This document shows, one piece after another, positions 60,656 through 64,000 of a DNA stretch of 64,000 nucleotides. Position 1 is the first letter of the stretch, and each line of letters begins with the position of its first letter. Origin of the DNA: JAHRVQ01 sp029941905 (lineage in GTDB: Bacteria; Pseudomonadota; Gammaproteobacteria; Pseudomonadales; Azotimanducaceae); NCBI GenBank assembly GCA_029941905.1, contig JAPYTQ010000010.1:62001-126000 (forward strand), given 5' to 3'. Made by a program: the position numbers and the translations under genes. The notes beneath the pieces were generated by a model. The model ran no database searches and was not told where the DNA came from. It worked only from the letters and a program-made list of their open reading frames with translations.

Positions 60656-61717
60656 ATGGAATTCGGACTATCAGAAGAACAGACTCTGCTACAGGATAGC
60701 GTGAATCGATTCCTGCAAGACCAGGTACCACTTGATACGGTTCGCAAGATCGCCGCCGGTGATATTGACGACAGCAGCGTCTGGCAAGGGCTGACAGAAC
60801 TGGGTATTCCTGGTCTCCTCATCCCCGAAAATCTTGGCGGTGTCGGTCTCGGCACGATGGAAGCGGCCATTATTTCAGAACTACTGGGTTACAACGTCAC
60901 CCCCTCGCCATTTATCAGCAGTGCGGTTATCGCACCCACCGTGTTACTCAGTGCCAACAAGCGAGAGGACCTGGTCTCAAACATCGCGTCCGGTACTTGC
61001 CGGATCGGCATTGCTTTTGGCGAAGCCATGGCCTCGCGAAACGACGCCGGGGTATCTGCTGCCAATGGAAAACTAAACGGCACATCGATCTTCGTGCTGG
61101 ATTCCAACGCCGACCATTACCTGGTTGCAGCCAATGACAAGCAATTGTATCTGGTGAATAAAGACGTCCTGGGTCGAAAAAATCTCACCAGCATCGACAA
61201 GACCAGATCGACCTGTGAACTCAGTTTCAATGATGCAGAGGCAGAATTGATAAGCGATGATGTCAGTGTGTTTGAAAATGCCATCGATATTGGCCGTATC
61301 ATGTTATCCGCAGATTCACTGGGTGCCGGCCAAAATATGATTGACCAGGCGGTGACCTATGCCAAAGGCCGGGAGCAGTTTGATCGAGCCATTGCAACAT
61401 TCCAGGCGGTGAAACATATGTGCGCCGAAATGGCAGCCGGGCTGGAGCCCTGTCGCTCTATGGTCTGGTACGCGGCTCATGCCTTTGACGATCTCCCCAA
61501 TGAGGCTAGATTGACCGCCTGCCATACCAAGGCACATGTTAGTGAGGTGGCTACTTTCGTTGCCAGAACCTCGACAGAAGTTCACGGCGGGATGGGTTTT
61601 ACGGATCTTGTCGGCTTGCATTACTGGTTTAAACGTATTGGCTTTAACCGACAGTTACTCGGATCACCGGAGTTGCTGCGAGAACAAGCCGCCAGACTCC
61701 AGGGACTGGCAGCCTAG
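60656..61717 (+). CDS. Acyl-CoA dehydrogenase (short partner subunit type)
   Basis: 353 residues, shorter than typical homotetrameric enzymes. LSEEQTLLQDSVNRFLQDQVP, IPENLGGVGLGTMEAAIISELLGYNVTPSPF, and VHGGMGFTDLVGLHYWFKRIGF are typical of the second subunit of heteromeric acyl-CoA dehydrogenases such as those for steroid side chains in actinobacteria. The catalytic and FAD-binding regions are less conserved than in its neighbour, supporting an alpha2-beta2 pair; this is inference. AGGAGAA ribosome binding site. Confidence 0.88.
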   Translation: MEFGLSEEQTLLQDSVNRFLQDQVPLDTVRKIAAGDIDDSSVWQGLTELGIPGLLIPENLGGVGLGTMEAAIISELLGYNVTPSPFISSAVIAPTVLLSANKREDLVSNIASGTCRIGIAFGEAMASRNDAGVSAANGKLNGTSIFVLDSNADHYLVAANDKQLYLVNKDVLGRKNLTSIDKTRSTCELSFNDAEAELISDDVSVFENAIDIGRIMLSADSLGAGQNMIDQAVTYAKGREQFDRAIATFQAVKHMCAEMAAGLEPCRSMVWYAAHAFDDLPNEARLTACHTKAHVSEVATFVARTSTEVHGGMGFTDLVGLHYWFKRIGFNRQLLGSPELLREQAARLQGLAA

Positions 61718-61721
61718 CGCG

Positions 61722-63371
61722 CTATTCTTCCTGGCCCATCACACCAGTCTGGCCCACTTTGCGATCGAGGGGATCAATAAGAACCCCCGGGTTCATAACG
61801 CCCATTGGGTCGTACTTACTTTTTGCCATTTGCAGTGCTGACCGGAACAGCGAGTCAGTTTGCTTTTCATAACCGGGACGATGATCCCTGCCAACAGAAT
61901 GATGGTGCGTCACCGTACCACCACATTTTTCAACGATGGCCATGGATTCGGCCTTGATCACTCGCCACTGATCAATCATCTTGTTGACATCGCCCAGTGT
62001 TGACCAGGTAAAGTAGGGTGCGACGCCATCCGGGTATGCGTGTGTAAAGCGACAGGTGACTTGACCCTCATGGCCCGACACCTCCTTCAACACCTTCTTC
62101 ATGTGCGCGGTTATTTCCCCGTGAAATGTCTCAAAACGATCCCAGGTGATCGAGCTCTCAAAGGTATCAACCAGCAAACCACAGGCAATGGCCTGGGCCC
62201 TGTTGTACGGCGCCTGCATAAACGCATTGCGCCACTGGCCAGCTGCCCCGGCCTTATTACTGCCCTTATTCTTTAACACCTCGCGGTCATAGTGCCCGCC
62301 TAAATCCGCCACCAATTCCAGCGCCCGGTCCATCCAGGCATCAACGGGATGATCCGCAGATTCGAACCCGACAATCAGCATCGCCTGGCCTGATCCGCCT
62401 GTGGCACCACTTGCTTCATGGGCATCAATCAAACGGCAGTTGGCCGGAAAGAGCCAGGATTGGGAAAGGGCACGAACGGCGTTGGCGGCCTCGTAGAAGT
62501 CGCTGAAGAAAACCGGTATTGAAGCCCGGTAGATGGGTCTTTGCTGAATTCGCATCCAGGCTTCCGTAATAATCCCCAGTATCCCTTCTGAACCCACCAT
62601 GAGTCGATCCGGGCTGGGTCCTGCGCCAGAGCCTGGTAGTCGCCTCGATTCGGTAATGCCACCCGGGGACACAACCCGCAAATTCTGAATCATGTCGTCT
62701 ATATGGGTATAGAGCGTCGCGTAATGACCGCCGGAACGCGTCGCAATCCAACCCCCCAGTGTCGAGAACTCAAATGACTGGGGAAAATGGCGCAGCGTAT
62801 AGTCATGGACCTTCAATTGGGCCTCAAGATCGGGGCCCAGTATGCCCCCCTGAATTCTGGCAGCCCGACTGACCTTGTCAACTTCGAGTACCTTATTCAG
62901 TTGCCTCAAGTTGATCGTAAGCACGGCGTCGTAACTTCCGCCCACATCGGGATCAACGCCGCCACAGACACTGGACCCACCACCAAAGGGGATTACTGCG
63001 GCATTCTGGTGCCCGGCCCAGTCGATCAGGTCTTTTACTTCTTCTTCTGTTGTGGGGTACGCCACCAGATCGGTAAATTTCGGCACATCCCGCAGTGCTG
63101 CGCGTGCAAGATCTGCATAGGACTTGCCCAGGGAATGAATCAGTCTCTCATCCGGGTCACGGCTGCACAAATGAGCAAGACTGTCCGGTGGTGAGAGCAT
63201 TCCGGCAGGAATGGTAAAGTCTTCAACCCTGGGTTGAGTCAGCGGCTCAATATGATCAACACCATAGGTACTGGCGAGCCCCACTGCTGATTTTTTTAAC
63301 GCCGACGGGTCGAGGTCAGTCGCCTCATCTGCCCAGCCCCAGTTCCAGAAGTTCATTTGGCGAACGGTCAT
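61722..63371 (-). CDS. FAD-linked oxidase, alkylglycerone-phosphate synthase (AGPS)-like
   Basis: 549 residues. FAD-binding 4 domain: DLVAYPTTEEEVKDLIDWAG, PFGGGSSVCGGV, FEFSTLGGWIATRSGGHYATLYTHIDDM, MVGSEGILGIITEA; C-terminal lobe with the HHH cluster (TVTHHHSVGRDH) and KYDPMGVMNPG. The pattern, including DPDERLIHSLGKSY, follows ether-lipid AGPS more closely than D-lactate/glycolate oxidases. AGPS swaps an acyl chain for a fatty alcohol on DHAP. GGAG precedes ATG 63371. Convergent with the acyl-CoA dehydrogenases 4 bp away. Confidence 0.88.
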   Translation of the reverse strand: MTVRQMNFWNWGWADEATDLDPSALKKSAVGLASTYGVDHIEPLTQPRVEDFTIPAGMLSPPDSLAHLCSRDPDERLIHSLGKSYADLARAALRDVPKFTDLVAYPTTEEEVKDLIDWAGHQNAAVIPFGGGSSVCGGVDPDVGGSYDAVLTINLRQLNKVLEVDKVSRAARIQGGILGPDLEAQLKVHDYTLRHFPQSFEFSTLGGWIATRSGGHYATLYTHIDDMIQNLRVVSPGGITESRRLPGSGAGPSPDRLMVGSEGILGIITEAWMRIQQRPIYRASIPVFFSDFYEAANAVRALSQSWLFPANCRLIDAHEASGATGGSGQAMLIVGFESADHPVDAWMDRALELVADLGGHYDREVLKNKGSNKAGAAGQWRNAFMQAPYNRAQAIACGLLVDTFESSITWDRFETFHGEITAHMKKVLKEVSGHEGQVTCRFTHAYPDGVAPYFTWSTLGDVNKMIDQWRVIKAESMAIVEKCGGTVTHHHSVGRDHRPGYEKQTDSLFRSALQMAKSKYDPMGVMNPGVLIDPLDRKVGQTGVMGQEE

Positions 63372-63659
63372 CGGCTACTCCGCTGTTTGTTATGGTCAGT
63401 GTTTGTGGTACGCACTATTGAATACAGGATAAGCGCCGCAACGCGAACAATCCACGTTATTTCTGTAGCAGCAGAACGTCCTTTCAAATTGTCCGCCATC
63501 GCCACGATACAAGCGCAACACGAGGGCAACATTTTCCGCAGGTTACAATTTTCACCCTGCGTGGATCATGCCGGTAAATTGCGCTTCTCGAGTACTTATG
63601 ATTCCATATGACCCCAGTACCACCATAACTTCAACCTGACTACAACGGCAGCGCATATT

Positions 63660-64000
63660 ATGACCGACTACCAGCCTTTGCCCAGTGGACTGTCCCAGGC
63701 GAAACCCGCCACGGCACGGACGCAAACGATTAATCAATCCTTTCGTGATAAGTTGAACTTCGAGGATCGACGCAGTTTCGACAACGCGAAAAAAGGATTT
63801 ATCGCTACACTCTCACCCATGACAATTAGCCATGACCGCGGCAAACGGAATGCCTTTGACCTGGAACCCCTCTCATTTCTGCAGGGCGAAGCTCCAGACA
63901 CTGTTAATCCATCCTTGTGGCGCCAGGCACAACTCAATGCCCTGCATCACGGCTTGTATGAGGTGACCGACGGTATCTACCAGATTCGATCATTTGATAT
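63660..64000 (+). CDS. Alkyl/aryl-sulfatase (SdsA/BDS1-like), 3' truncated by window edge
   Basis: The first 113 residues are visible, starting ATG 63660, and the frame is open to the window end. The segment (M)TDYQPLPSGLSQAK, RRSFDNAKKGFIATLS, FDLEPLSFLQGEAPDTVNP, SLWRQAQLNALHHGLYEVTDG, IYQIRSFDI is the N-terminal region of alkylsulfatases with a metallo-beta-lactamase domain, which hydrolyse alkyl sulfates such as SDS. The metal-binding HxHxDH motif lies beyond the window. Divergent from the AGPS-like gene over a 288-bp gap. Confidence 0.85.
   Translation, partial: MTDYQPLPSGLSQAKPATARTQTINQSFRDKLNFEDRRSFDNAKKGFIATLSPMTISHDRGKRNAFDLEPLSFLQGEAPDTVNPSLWRQAQLNALHHGLYEVTDGIYQIRSFD

Noticed and set aside
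1..64000. CRISPR arrays, tRNA or rRNA genes, intact transposases, prophage
   Set aside because: Looked for in all regions between genes; no repeat-spacer pattern, cloverleaf-like gene, integrase or transposase was recognised.

Overview
The window is a continuous stretch of chromosome from a gammaproteobacterium of roughly even GC content. Gene order closely follows the core backbone known from Pseudomonas: pilMNOPQ-aroK-aroB; mrcA divergent from pilM; malic enzyme; rpmE/priA-ftsN-hslVU-DUF971-ubiE-ubiB-hisIE-tatABC; dtd-pip; typA-[thiI position]-glnA-DUF4124-ntrBC-trmL-secB-grxC-rhodanese-gpmI-envC-ctpA-yibQ; hisBA. Several blocks that lie apart in Pseudomonas are joined here. I saw no rRNA, tRNA, CRISPR array, prophage or intact insertion sequence. 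The right-hand 10 kb (F420/flavin luciferase-like enzymes, paired acyl-CoA dehydrogenases, an ether-lipid-synthase-like oxidase, an alkylsulfatase) suggests a heterotrophic, probably marine or environmental bacterium. The lineage cannot be fixed from the sequence alone.

Layout: 1-5.9 kb glutamate synthase (gltB cut by the window edge, gltD). 6-9.1 kb a large Ig-like lipoprotein facing gltD, in the place where damX is expected. 9.4-16.2 kb the aroB-aroK-pilQPONM block on the minus strand. 16.5-20.5 kb PBP1A, malic enzyme, L31. 20.7-30.8 kb a long plus-strand housekeeping run: replication restart, cell division, the HslUV protease, ubiquinone synthesis, histidine synthesis and the Tat translocon. 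30.8-34.5 kb exonuclease III, a lone CmcJ/AsaB-type oxygenase with foreign-looking composition, dtd, and a proline iminopeptidase homologue whose nucleophilic serine is glycine. 34.6-42.8 kb typA, a PP-loop ATPase translationally coupled to a TusA-like sulfur carrier (in the thiI position), then the nitrogen regulon glnA-DUF4124-ntrBC with readable NtrC and sigma-54 sites. 42.8-49.8 kb trmL, secB, grxC, a cysteine-less rhodanese, gpmI, envC, ctpA and a YibQ-like deacetylase with no canonical start codon. 49.9-52.1 kb hisA/hisB without hisH or hisF. 52.3-64 kb accessory genes: crotonase, orphan response regulator, transporters, luciferase-like oxidoreductase, peroxiredoxin, acyl-CoA dehydrogenases, AGPS-like oxidase and the start of an alkylsulfatase.

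Systems view: nitrogen assimilation is well represented (GltBD, GlnA, NtrBC), with DNA sites consistent with NtrC/sigma-54 control. Envelope and division genes (PilMNOPQ, PBP1A, FtsN, EnvC, CtpA, YibQ, Tat, SecB) form a second theme. The strongest candidates for something undescribed are the PP-loop/TusA pair, the pseudo-peptidase, the transferred oxygenase, and a family of palindromic GGGAACCTCT elements around secB/grxC and at 54.1 kb.
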